A stretch of 64,000 bases of DNA from Sipunculus nudus (Eukaryota > Annelida > Sipuncula > Golfingiida > Sipunculidae): assembly GCA_026874595.1 (NCBI GenBank), contig CM049314.1, forward strand, positions 54,977,812-55,041,811. The letters are read 5' to 3'. Made by a program: the position numbers and the translations under genes. The notes under the pieces were generated by a model. That model worked only from the letters and a program-made list of their open reading frames with translations. It ran no database searches and was not told the origin of the DNA. This document shows positions 11,609 through 23,336 of the stretch, piece after piece; position 1 is the stretch's first letter, and each line of letters starts with the position of its first letter.

Positions 11609-11679
11609 AACTGGAACCCCTTCTTGTTTGTTAATACAATAGAGTAATTCTTTAAACGGATTTTTTTATTTATGCAGAT

Positions 11680-11766
11680 AATGTGCTGATGACGTGTACT
11701 CTGATAACGTCACATATGTGCTTTTATGTGGGGATGCACGTGATAATGAAATATATTATAACATCC
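11680..11766 (+). promoter_or_regulatory. conserved 3'-flanking/UTR block shared by genes 1 and 2
   Basis: This segment (acgtcacatatgtgctttta ... gataatgaaatatattata) aligns with 30963-31039 downstream of the gene 2 stop (atgtcacatctgtgctttaa ... gataatgaatatattata). Both lie 70-160 bp after their stop codons. It is likely the end of the 3' UTR of both transcripts. Function beyond common ancestry is not shown. Confidence 0.5.
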
Positions 11767-12844
11767 TGCAAAGTTAAAATACAACCAAAGAGCATATCCA
11801 TTATAATCGGCAATACTTTGACCTGTACAGGTTGTTAATGCTCGTACGTTATTACCAAAGGTAGGATATATGTTATAAGGTCGGGTTCAAATGAGAATGT
11901 TCAAATTCAAGGCGCTTAAAATGAATTTTCATCTTTACTCAATCTGATATGAAGGTATATTTTAATTAATTACTTAATATGTGAAATATTCATTATAGAA
12001 AGTTTGGCAAAAACCGTATGACATTATTCATAATGAAAGCTTTTTCCTGATAATTACCATTAAAATAACATCTTAGAACTGCATTTGCATTTGAAAATTA
12101 TTTGTATATAATTAGATACAAATGAAGTGTTACTGGTAGCCCTGCGTTTAAGTGTAAATGTGAAATCTTTCGATTCAAACTTTAATATATTTTATATATG
12201 CGTATATTTTATATATACGTATGCGATAGGAATAAGGAAGCCATGCGAGAGGAATACCCTGTCACTGGCGTCAAAGTGTGGAATTCCCCGTCCATTACCA
12301 TGTGCATGCGTTTCCAATCGCTATAGTGACCCATCGAAATGTGCTTTCTACTTGTAGGTATATAAGCATACCTACTGCATGCGCATATATGGAATGTCAC
12401 CATTACTTGACTGAATACTGTTACAACCCATATTGTCACATCCTGCAAATATTGAAATGACGGAAATATTTAATAATAACGGCCAAAACCAAATTTTCCA
12501 TTTAATTTAAAATTAAAATTAAAAAACTACGTTACTTTTTTTTTATCTGGTTTGTGCATGTGTCTGTATATCTACTTTGCGATGCCTTAATTCTCAGCAT
12601 GAAAGAAATGACAGAATTATGTAATTTACAACATTAAAAGTGGATACATATGCTTATAACCAGATAAGCAAGTTAACATTAGGCTAAACCTGCTGACTTC
12701 TTATAAATCTAATTGCCTTGATGCAGTACCGAAATAAGATAATGACTGGTCATTCCTAGGTCAAGACACATTCTGTACAGTAATAGCCGGTGGGTGACTC
12801 GTTTGGTCACCGTTTCAGAGATAATGGCGTAGCAGGACATATTC
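11767..12844. other. unassigned intergenic sequence
   Basis: AT-rich, with no coding exon or RNA gene that I recognise. Short overlapping open frames at 12127-12460 on both strands have no recognisable features. Confidence 0.4.
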
Positions 12845-13636
12845 AATTAAGAGACACCTAGTGTACCCAACCCTCCACCAGGGCAAACCGTCACTACTCT
12901 TGAAACTAAGGGACACCGAGGGTACCCCGCCATCCAGCAGGACAAACCGTCACAGCTCTAGAAACTAGGGACACCGAGGGTGCCTCGCTATGCAGCAGGA
13001 CAAACCGTCACAGCTCTAGAAACCAGGGACACCGAGGGTGCCTCGCAATGCAGCAGGACAAACCGTCACAGCTCTAGAAACTAGGGACACCGAGGGTACC
13101 TCGCCATGCAGCAGGACAAACCGTCACAGCTCTTGAAACTAGGGACACCGAGGATACCTCGCCATGCAGCAGGACAAACCGTCACAGCTCTAGAAACTAG
13201 GGACACCGAGGGTACCTCGCCATGCAGCAGGACAAACCGTCACAGCTCTAGAAACTAGGGATACCGAGGGTGCCTCGCCATGCAGCAGGACAAACCGTCA
13301 CAGCTCTAGAAACTACGGACACCGAGGGTGCCTCGCCATGCAGCAGGACAAACCGTCACAGCTCTAGAAACTAGGGACACCGAGGGTACCCCCGCCATGC
13401 AACAGGACAAACCGTCACAGCTCTAGAAACTAGGGACACCGAGGGTACCTCGCCATGCAGCAGGACAAACCGTCACAGCTCTAGAAACTAGGGACACCGA
13501 GGGTGCCTCGCCATGCAGCAGGACAAACCTTTACAACTCTACAAAACCCGCCATCCACCAGGGCAAACCGTTACACCTCTTGACACTAAGGGACACCGAG
13601 GGTACCCCGCCATCCACCAGGTCAAACCGTCACATC
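12845..13636. repeat. 58-bp minisatellite, about 13-14 copies
   Basis: The unit contains GGGACACCGAGGGTACCTCG, then CCATGCAGCAGGACAAACCG and TCACAGCTCTAGAAACTA. Exact 58-bp steps are seen from 12961 through 13367. Central copies differ by one or two bases and outer copies are more diverged, as expected for an array evolving by unequal exchange. It lies between genes 1 and 2. Confidence 0.95.
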
Positions 13637-14627
13637 TAGATCGTTTTCAACATTTACATTAGAAATCTACATATCGAATGAGGGCATGTGATATGGTCTC
13701 CCCTCCGCTGCTCCCAACTACATGTACCTGAATAGACCTGAACAGATTACTTGCTGAAGGTCCCATCAGGTGTCGCTCTGGTGCGTTCAGTAGCATAAAG
13801 AGGCACCTGGTGGTGGGCGGTTGTTACGGTCAGATCGTGTGTAGTGTCGGGAATGAGGTGACAAGTAGCTTATGAAATTTTATTCTAGGTAAAAGGTAGA
13901 GCAAAACACATGAACCCATAACATTGGCGGTTTAGACACGCTTTAAAAAGTGCAGTATCTACCAATTTAGGCTGGATGTATCCGACAACCAGTAACAGGT
14001 CCCAAGGCTTCACCTTGTACACTATACAAAAAGATTATATTATAAAAGTCTGTGTTTCCTAAAAATCCTATAAATCAAGTAGGTAAGAAAACCTTTGTAT
14101 GATATAGATCATATATTTTGAGTTTGTTTGTACTAGATTAGAAGAAGGCACAACTTAGACATTTATAGCAAAATATAAGCAGGATATTGCTGACTACACA
14201 TAATATCATGAGGAAAAGGCATCTGTGAAAAAGAGATTGGGGTGCGGGAGGGGGGGGGGGGGGACTTCTGTTTCTTATTTAGGCAGAAAGGTTCATGACT
14301 CTAGTATAAATTTATCGGTACAAAATTCTGAGCGTAGGACTTTGGAACATTAACATATCAAGGAACATTTCAAGGGCGTATTCAACGGCGCGCGTCCCTC
14401 CTCTCTGATGTATAATGCTTCATGGATCAGTTAAAGTTAATTCACGTGACGGATGCATACATTTACACAATAGCCTTACCTCTGTTAATTTCAGAATATA
14501 TAAAATCCTTCTTGGTGAATGTGTTTGACTTATTTATATTACTGCCCATGAAAGGTAAACTGTCAAGCTAACGTCTTTTCTCTCGAGGTTTCTTTCAATT
14601 TTCAAGTAACTTCATGTAAAGAAGGTC
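13637..14627. other. unassigned intergenic sequence
   Basis: No gene is recognisable. A G run of 15 or more lies at about 14249-14265. A short imperfect inverted pair around CAGGTGTCGCTCTGGTG and GAGGCACCTGGTG is seen at about 13769-13815 but is too weak to classify. Confidence 0.4.
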
Positions 14628-15195
14628 CCAAGAACACCATCAGTCACATTTAAGGCGTTATACAAGGTTTTTACCACTGCAGATGTCGGTTACCATTGTA
14701 ACGATTCTTGCAATTAGTACTGGAAATCATAAAAATAGCAGTGATTCGACTTATCCAGAATATCAGATGGACACTTTTTAATATATTTTTAAAACCTGGG
14801 ACAATAGACCACCAGGCAAGTATTATATCGTCCGCCTCACCACAACACTTGCACATACTGCATCTGAGTACTTGTATTTGTCAAATTTATATTTATAATC
14901 TTAAAGGGGATGAACCCAGCAAGTCCGACACGCTCCTCGACACAGCGCGACGCAGGCCGACAAAGAAATAAGGCGACACACAACGACACTTGGTTGTGTC
15001 GGTTTTCGTCGCCTAGTAGGCCGTGAAGCGTGTCGTGCGGCCAAAGTAACAAACCAATCGTCCGACACACTTGCGACACACATTGGGGTTCACGACCCGG
15101 AGATTGTCGTGTGTTGGCCAGAAGTAGACCTTTCTCGGTCTGTTGTCTGTTGCAAGTGTTCAGCAATGTATTTGGGGGTAATTGCTCTAGTAGGA
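14628..15195. repeat. segment A, copy 1 (568 bp)
   Basis: This 568-bp segment recurs almost identically at 19948-20515. It includes ordinary flanking DNA plus the left part of the CGACAC-rich transposon starting near 14907. The copy therefore was not made by that transposon moving. Confidence 0.9.
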
Positions 15196-15822
15196 GTTTT
15201 GTGGACGCCTGTGTCTATTTCCACCACCAAGCTAATGTAGAAATAGAAAGAAACAACAGATAAGAAGAATACGACATTCATGTTGGGTTAAGGACTGAAG
15301 ATATGGCAGGACCAATGCAAAACAACAGGAAATTGCCTCCTGATTGGCTGGAACGCCTAAAAGTGTCCTTGATATTGACCCACTCACTCCACGTCGTACT
15401 GCGTGTCGGTATGTGTCGTGAAAAGTACGATCCGTGTCGAGTTGTGTCGGGAAGAAACCGACGCAACCCGACACGCGATTTCATCGCACGACAAATCGAA
15501 CAAATCGAACAATGCAAAACCGACACGCGTCAAATCGGATGTCATCTGTTTCGTAAAGCGTGTTGAGATACGTGTCAGGACGGTGTCGGTTTTGGTTGGG
15601 CTTAGAGGGGTGAACCAACCAAGCGGTGAACCGACCAAAGCCTACACGCAAGGCCCGCGATGCAAAGTCGACACGCTTCTTGTGTCGTGTGCTTCTCCAC
15701 GACGTGTCGTGAGAGCTGGTCCACTGCCACGACACAGGCGGAAGTCGCGACACACCGGGCGTCATCTGTGTCGTAAAGCGTGTCGGGACGGTGTCGGCCT
15801 TGGTGGGTCCACGCCAGTCAAG
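14907..15822. mobile_element. non-autonomous DNA transposon rich in CGACAC/GTGTCG
   Basis: The left end (GATGAACCCAGCAAGTCCGA, then CACG) pairs with the right end (GTGTCGGCCTTGGTGGGTCC, then ACGCC) as imperfect inverted repeats of about 25 bp. The interior holds dozens of CGACAC and GTGTCG hexamers in both orientations. An internal junction near 15595-15640 (GGTTTTGGTTGGGCTTAGAG followed by a near-complementary stretch) suggests two related elements joined or nested. No transposase is present. Superfamily and target duplication are unresolved. Confidence 0.55.
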
Positions 15823-16082
15823 CTATTTTATTCTTTATTCTAAGACACTGGCGAGATTTCACTGACACTCAGAGGTGATTGATAGTTTGACTGAAACTTT
15901 TAGATTTTAGAAGCATTCATCTTTCTCATTTTATACGTTACTGTGAATACAATATAAGTAGATGACATTTTAAGCATATTTTTCCACAAAAAAAGTCATT
16001 ACAACTAAAGCGTTCTAGTTTGATGATGAGAAGCCGAGAAATTACGTGTACTATTCTCTAGCTCCAAAATACCCCCTCAGTG
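15823..16082. other. unassigned intergenic sequence
   Basis: AT-rich; nothing recognisable. Confidence 0.4.
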
Positions 16083-16084
16083 TA

Positions 16085-16213
16085 CAGTGGAACCTCTGAA
16101 TAACGGACACTGACATTTTGCCCGTAAAACAGAGGTATCCTTAATAGGGAGGTAATAGATTTTGCGAGGAGTTGCCCTTAGTACAGCGGTGCTCGTAACA
16201 AGAGGCTCCACTG
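16085..16213. mobile_element. pogo/Tigger-like MITE with TA duplication
   Basis: This 129-bp element has termini CAGTGGAACCTCTGAATAAC and, reverse-complemented from the right, CAGTGGAGCCTCTTGTTAC. They match over the first 13 bases with one change. TA lies directly outside both ends (16083-16084 and 16214-16215). TA duplication and CAGT-GGAACC-type termini are known for pogo/Tigger (Tc1-mariner) MITEs. Confidence 0.7.
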
Positions 16214-16982
16214 TAAATATGGGACATGTGCCTAAGCATCTTTGGCCCATTCCATTTTAAGGGGATAAAAATGCACACACAAACACATACACACACATAT
16301 ATATTGAATATTTTATTATGACTTTATATAGGAATTTCAGTATGAAAGATCAGCTTATTTTCCCCATTACCGTACAAAAGGGAAATATTATACAGGTGTG
16401 GATTATAAAAGCACAAACACTCCTGCTTAAACGACAACATACGCTAGATACCTCGATCCAATCCGTTAAAAATGCTGAACGGAGCAGATAATGTCTTTAA
16501 AACCGGCACGATATCATAATGTATATAATAAGATAATGTAAATAACTGAGGCTTTATTTAGTATGACCGTAGACGAAAATAGCTTGGCATTTGGTATGAG
16601 GAATTGAGGTCTACAGTACGAGACTATGCATGGCCGGGCATTCTCTGGGCCGAGTTGACCCGCTGGGTACATATAGTTTGCGTGCATACCAACAGATGGC
16701 TCTGCGATAGCCAAAATAGTTTCTCCTCTGCGTTTATGCGGCAGTTTCACATATGATCCTCTGCAGGAAATATTTGCCATTGTTAGTGGGACTTCAGAAC
16801 GGGCAATTCCGAGGTCTTTGCTATAGAGGAATGGGTGACAGAGATTAAGTACTAAACCGTCACATGTAATACAGATAAAAGGCGCGTTTACACATTATAA
16901 TAATTGGAGAGAACTGATGTAACTTTCCGGCGCGGGCAGTGTGTCAGCAGTTTTAGTTGAAACGTAAGCATATACACGCAAG
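16214..16982. other. gene 2 upstream region
   Basis: No strong TATA box is seen. A weak ATTATAATAA lies at about 16894, about 90 bp before the start codon. The 88-codon minus-strand open frame at 16514-16780 has no recognisable domain. Confidence 0.35.
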
Positions 16983-17043
16983 ATGGGATGGAATCCGGTA
17001 ACATGCGCAACACTGCTGGTGATGAGTGGCTGCACTGTTACAG
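16983..17043 (+). CDS. gene 2 exon 1: signal peptide
   Basis: MGWNPVTCATLLVMSGCTVT plus one base runs into the strong donor GTAGGT at 17044, exit phase 1. The core (CATLLVMSG) is short but fits a signal peptide. The length (61 nt) is close to that of gene 1 exon 1 (64 nt). Confidence 0.52.
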
Positions 17044-18314
17044 GTAGGTCAGCTCCTTAAGTCCTACTTGATTCCCACTTTTTGTGTGTCCAAAGTATTC
17101 CTTATTAAAGTTCTTTGTAACAAATTACTTAATCGAGTAACTTTTAAGTTTTAAAACAATATTTTTCCTAGCCGAATGTATAAAAAGATCGGCTCGGCGG
17201 TTCTTGTTGTCTTATCCATTCACTGAGAACCCCCCCCCCCCAAATGTATGAAAACTCAAGTCACTTAGCCCCCCCCCCCCCCCCCCCCCCCCGCGCTCAG
17301 CTCTGCTGTAATACTTGACGTGTATTAGTGTTTATCTACCACCAGCTTCAAAACATACAAATGGCGCACTCGCACTTATCCTTTTTCAGGGGCGTAGCCA
17401 GGATTTAGGGAGGGGAGGGGGCCATCATGCGGATCAAGAAATTCGAAAACGGGGGGGGGGGGGGTGGGGGGGGGGGGGTGCTAATATGAAAACGGTTATA
17501 TATACAAGTATATATATATATATGTATATTATTATTATTATTATTATAATTTTTACTATACTTTATATATTTTAGTGTAGGAAAATATATATTTTTTATT
17601 TTCAATTATGAACCATACTTTAATTAAGGTAAGTTACAGGTACATGGGAGGGTATGGGAGGGGGTTTCCCCCTCACATATTGGGAAATTTTTGAATATTC
17701 AATGTAAAGAGGACATTTTGAGGCAATTTTTACAAAAAAATGAGGATTTCCTGTTCCCTTATGTCTTTGCCTTATGTAGTCAAACTGTAGAGAGGTTCAG
17801 TATTTAATATTAATATTTCTTCAAAATTAGGATATAAAATTTCAATCGTTTTTAAACGAGTCAATGGCTCAAAAGCGCAATCACGTTTGTAACTATCAAA
17901 ATATTATACCTTTAAATGTAATGCTCTTGGTGAAATAACTGATAATCTGAATTATTATGTCAAACTTTGCATTTTACCGGGTTCCGTGGTCTTGACAGCA
18001 CACAGGACTCGTAAGAACTCAGCACTGATCGCGAGTTTGAGTACCAGTGTTACCAGAGGAACCGTAAGATTGTTCACGGTCGACCCTAACCAGGGCCCAG
18101 TGCCCAATCGATCTGCAGTTGTTCTGCAGCTGTTCATAAATATCCTTATACTCCACTTATAAATTTGAACGTAATTGTAACTGCAGATAATTTAAATAAA
18201 GTCTTATTGCTTATTAATAATAAGAAATATGAAAAACGAAAATTAATCACGAAAATCGGAAATTAGATAAATTGAGAGATTTTGTAGCTCAATGGGGGCC
18301 GCACGCTGATTTAA

Positions 18315-18357
<43 letters not shown>

Positions 18358-21300
18358 TAGATTAAGTGAAATTCCGAAAGGACGGCGAGTACTGGATGTG
18401 ACCGGGGCAGCGGGGGGGGGGGGCATGGCCCCCTGCGGCCCCCCCTTGGCTACGCCCCTGTTTTTCATAACATGGCCTGGAGAAACTATTCCCCATCAAA
18501 TCTGTTCTACATAGCTGTGTCCTTGTCAAAGGATGTAGGTCACAGGCCCAGTATTTTTTCACCTCTAAAACAAGCATCAAACAACCCATTCATTCACTGC
18601 CTGTTTGGTCCAGAAATGAACATTTAGTGTCGCTTTGTTCGGAGAAAATGGTTATCACCCTGCCCCCTCTCAGGCTTTCACATCCGGAATAGAGCTGCAA
18701 CAGCCGTTATTCTCAGCCGCTGTGATGTAATCGTCCAGTTCTGTACTTCTGCTTGCTGCCTCATTTAGACAATTGTACGATCAAACGTTTGAGAGTTTAA
18801 AATTAAAAATAAATCCTATTGATAATTTTAAAGTTGATATAATTTTTAAGTACAGCTATAGAACTAGCGATGATTGATATCCTCTATGAAAACAAAAATC
18901 AAACGGATCATCCCATTAGGCCAAAAAAAAATAAATAAATAAAATGGTATGGTTCTCAGGCACTCTTTTTTCAGAAATCAATGCGGGCGGGCGGTATTTT
19001 ATTTTTTACCTTTTTTTGGATGTTTCGATGAAAAATGTCATATGATCAGAGAAAAGCATGAAAATAACAGGGTTTTTTTTTGTCTAATCAGGTAAAATTA
19101 CTACATAACAAGGGAAATCATATCAAAATTGTATTATTTTATCTTCTTGGAGGATAAAAATAAAAATAAAAATGTCTCATGTGGGGGGTTAAAATTGACG
19201 CGGGCGGTGCCTGAGAACCATACCTTTTATTACTTATTATTTTTTATTTTTGCCTTAGCTGGCGTATAAATATATTGGTAAATTTCAATCAACCTAGGGC
19301 ATATATGTCAGTCCAAGGAATGTCACTTCAAAGCTTCTTTTTTCTCAATGTGATATCAAATCGGTTCCGTTTCGCAATACATAAATCGAAACACCCTTGT
19401 GTATATACGTAAACATGTGACAGAAATCAGTTGTGTTGGACGTGATGCTGTGAAAATTTCCATAATGCCTTGAACATGATAGCCCGGATTTATTTCACAG
19501 TGGTTTTAGTCTGCTAGCCACTTGTCGGAACTTTAAATCTGAAAGTCACACGCTTTTGAATGTAAATGGTTAAAAATATATCGTGGGATCTAAAGGGTGC
19601 AGCCCCACCCCATTAAATGAGCCGCAAATTTCATTTCATTTTTTTTTTTTTTTTGAGGTTTTCAACCAATTCCTTTGCGGTCTGGATCTCCTCCTTTTCG
19701 GATCATATTACCTTTGCAGATGTTCTTTTTGTCTTCCTGGTTCCCTGGATTTTATTCTTCCTGACTTTTCCAATGTCCCGGATACGCCTCTGAGATATAT
19801 ATATGTACCTCATTTAGAAAATAATATCGTAGTCAACATGCAAAATAAAAAAATGCCCCAATTAGCTCTTTAAAAAAAAACAGATTTGATATTCATCATG
19901 TCCAGGCACCTTGCTTGCTGAGCAAATGTGAGGGGACAATACACAGACCAAGAACACCATCAGTCACATTTAAGGCGTTATACAAGGTTTTTACCACTGC
20001 AGATGTCGGTTACCATTGTAACGATTCTGGCAATTAGTACTGGAAATCATAAAAATAGCAGTGATTCGACTTATCCAGAATATCAGATGGACACTTTTTA
20101 ATATATTTTTAAAACCTGGGACAATAGACCACCAGGCAAGTATTATATCGTCCGCCTCACCACAACACTTGCACATACTGCATCTGAGTACTTGTATTTG
20201 TCAAATTTATATTTATAATCTTAAAGGGGATGAACCCAGCAAGTCCGACACGCTCCTCGACACAGCGCGACGCAGGCCGACAAAGAAATAAGGCGACACA
20301 CAACGACACTTGGTTGTGTCGGTTTTCGTCGCCTAGTAGGCCGTGAAGCGTGTCGTGCGGCCAAAGTAACAAACCAATCGTCCGACACACTTGCGACACA
20401 CATTGGGGTTCACGACCCGGAGATTGTCGTGTGATGGCCAGAAGTAGACCTTTCTCGGTCTGTTGTCTGTTGCAAGTGTTCAGCAATGTATTTGGGGGTA
20501 ATTGCTCTAGTAGGAAAATGGTTATCACCCTGCCCCCTCTCAGGCTTTCACATCCGGAATAGAGCTGCAACAGCCGTTATTCTCAGCCGCTGTGATGTAA
20601 TCGTCCAGTTCTGTACTTCTGCTTGCTGCCTCATTTAGACAAGTGTACGATCAAACGTTTGAGAGTTTAAAATTAAAAATAAATCCTATTGATAATTTTA
20701 AAGTTGATATAATTTTCAAGTACAGCTATAGAACTAGCGATGATTGATATCCTCTATGAAAACAAAAATCAAACGGATCATCCCGTTAGGCCAAAATAAA
20801 TAAATAAATAAAATGGTATGGTTCTCAGGCACTCTTTTTTCAGAAATCAATGCGGGCGGGCGGTATTTTATTTTTTACCTTTTTTTGGATGTTTCGATGA
20901 AAAATGTCATATGATCAGAGAAAAGCATGAAAATAACAGGGTTTTTTTTTTGTCTAAACAGGTAAAATTACTACATAACAAAGGAAATCATATCAAAATT
21001 GTATTATTTTATCTTCTTGGAGGATAAAAATAAAAATAAAAATGTCTCATGTGGGGGGTTAAAATTGACGCGGGCGGTGCCTGAGAACCATACCTTTTAT
21101 TACTTATTATTTTTTATTTTTGCCTTAGCTGGCGTATAAATATATTGGTAAATTTCAATCAACCTAGGGCATATATGTCAGTCCAAGGAATGTCACTTCA
21201 AAGCTTCTTTTTTCTCAATGTGATATCAAATCGGTTCCGTTTCGCAATACATAAATCGAAACACCCTTGTGTATATACGTAAACATGTGACAGAAATCAG

Positions 21301-21501
21301 TTGTGTTGGACGTGATGCTGTGAAAATTTCCATAATGCCTTGAACATGATAGCCCGGATTTATTTCACAGTGGTTTTAGTCTGCTAGCCACGTGTCGGAA
21401 CTTTAAATCTGAAAGTCACACGCTTTTGAATGTAAATGGTTAAAAATATATCGTGGGATCTAAAGGGTGCAGCCCCACCCCATTAAATGAGCCGCAAATT
21501 T

Positions 21502-21537
<36 letters not shown>

Positions 21538-23296
21538 AGGTTTTCAACCAATTCCTTTGCGGTCTGGATCTCCTCCTTTTCGGATCATATTACCTTTGCA
21601 GATGTTCTTTTTGTCTTCCTGGTTCCCTGGTTTTTATTCTTCCTGACTTTTCCAATGTCCCGGATACGCCTCTGAGATATATATATGTACCTCATTTAGA
21701 AAATAATATCGTAGTCAACATGCAAAATAAAAAAATGCCCCAATTAGCTCTTTAAAAAAAAACAGATTTGATATTCACCATGTCCAGGCACCTTGCTTGC
21801 TGAGCAAATGTGAGGGGACAATACACAGACCACGGTCATAACCATCAACCCAGCCCCCTTCCCCGAAACAAGGACTATGCCTCAAAATCTCCTCCTCCCT
21901 TTATCACAACATATCATAGTTTCATATTTATGAATATTTAAGATATATAAAAGTAACTTTTGCCAAATTTTTGGACAAATAATTGTTTTTCTTTTTTTTT
22001 CAAACCTTTAATGTCACCTAAATTTTACAACTATTCAAATACACACTATATTGTAAGCTATTATTAATGACAAATCACTGAGGTAATAAGCGCAGAACAA
22101 ATATTAATTTTTCTTAATATGAGATGCCTAGTTGAAAGATTATTGAGGAAATATGAAAAAAACTATTATCTGGATCACGGAAATATCTCACAATCCACTG
22201 TTTTAAAAATTATGCATTGTATTTTGCGTTGTGAAAAGGTACTTTTTCTCCTTTCTAAGAAAGGTTTATGACCATGACAAGTCCATTTTTTGTGGAAAAA
22301 AACTTTTAAAATCACGATAAAAGCTGCACTTTCGCGATTAATATGCACGGAGTAACTCGTAATTGTCGTGCTTATTCAGTTTAGATTATGTTATATATTG
22401 TATAAGACTAGTGGCGCGGTCTATATTTTTCTAATCCTTTAATTTAACTTTATTTAGCAAATTAAAATAAGCGCCTTCAGTCATTTAAAACAAAGCTATT
22501 GCTATCCTCTGAAGTTGAGACCAGTTCTTAAAACGTGACTATAACCGTTGTTATGTAGCAATACAATTGCTTCTTTTGATTAAACTTCAACACGGACAAA
22601 TGAGTTGTGTGTGCTTTTTGCCTTAGAGCCATATGGGTCGCACATGAATAAGTCCAACCTATTCTGTTGTTTTCATTCATTTAGTACCAGAGTCCACAAC
22701 AGAATGTATGTTTCGTCCCAGAACTATGTTTAAATCATACATATATTTGAACAGTTTACACCACAATGACGTCATAAAACTGCTGTGTGAGGTTTTCATG
22801 ATAAAAAAAGTTCCGCCAGAAATGAAATCAAACCGTCCGATTATGAATTCAGCATACGGACCTGAATTGCTGAATCTCCCTTAAGGAAATTTTTTATAAA
22901 TATATTTCTAGGAAGAGCAAGGGCATCTCCTCTGCCGCCCTCAGACACTTTTACGTCACTTCCGGTCGGGAACTTGTACCACAGAGAGGAGCCTGTGTAC
23001 CGGTCGTCCTTGGACGATTGGTCGAATGCCATGTACATCGTGGATCCGTCCGATCCCATACGTCAGGCGGCTAAGATTGTGAGGTGGGAATACTACGCAA
23101 GGAGAAACGGCGCAACCAGTTTGCTGGTAACTAATCTTAAATTACCCAGCTATTCTGGCCCCCGATCAGACTATATTATTAGGGAAATAAATGTTATCAT
23201 TAGTGGTAGTTATTCATCAGAAATTTTTTCCCTGAAAAAAATGGTTTCAGAATGAAAATAAGAATATACGTCAAGTGCACTTTTTTCAACGTATTC

Positions 23297-23336
<40 letters not shown>

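Noticed and set aside
14671..15083. Open frames repeated at 19991-20403
   Set aside because: The identity is due to duplication of segment A, and the translations lie over a transposon and ordinary flanking DNA with no domain.
17315..17575. Gly-rich and Asn-rich open frames
   Set aside because: They are translations of G homopolymers and AT-rich microsatellite inside a non-autonomous transposon.
18644..21832. LTR retrotransposon with B as LTR and A as internal region
   Set aside because: B does not start TG or end CA, there is no primer-binding site or polypurine tract, A has a second copy outside, and A ends within another transposon.
22685..22705. Small exon (V-P-E-S-T-T-E) before gene 2 exon 2
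   Set aside because: It has an acceptor and a GTATGT donor, but joining it to the exon at 22912 creates a TGA codon at the junction.
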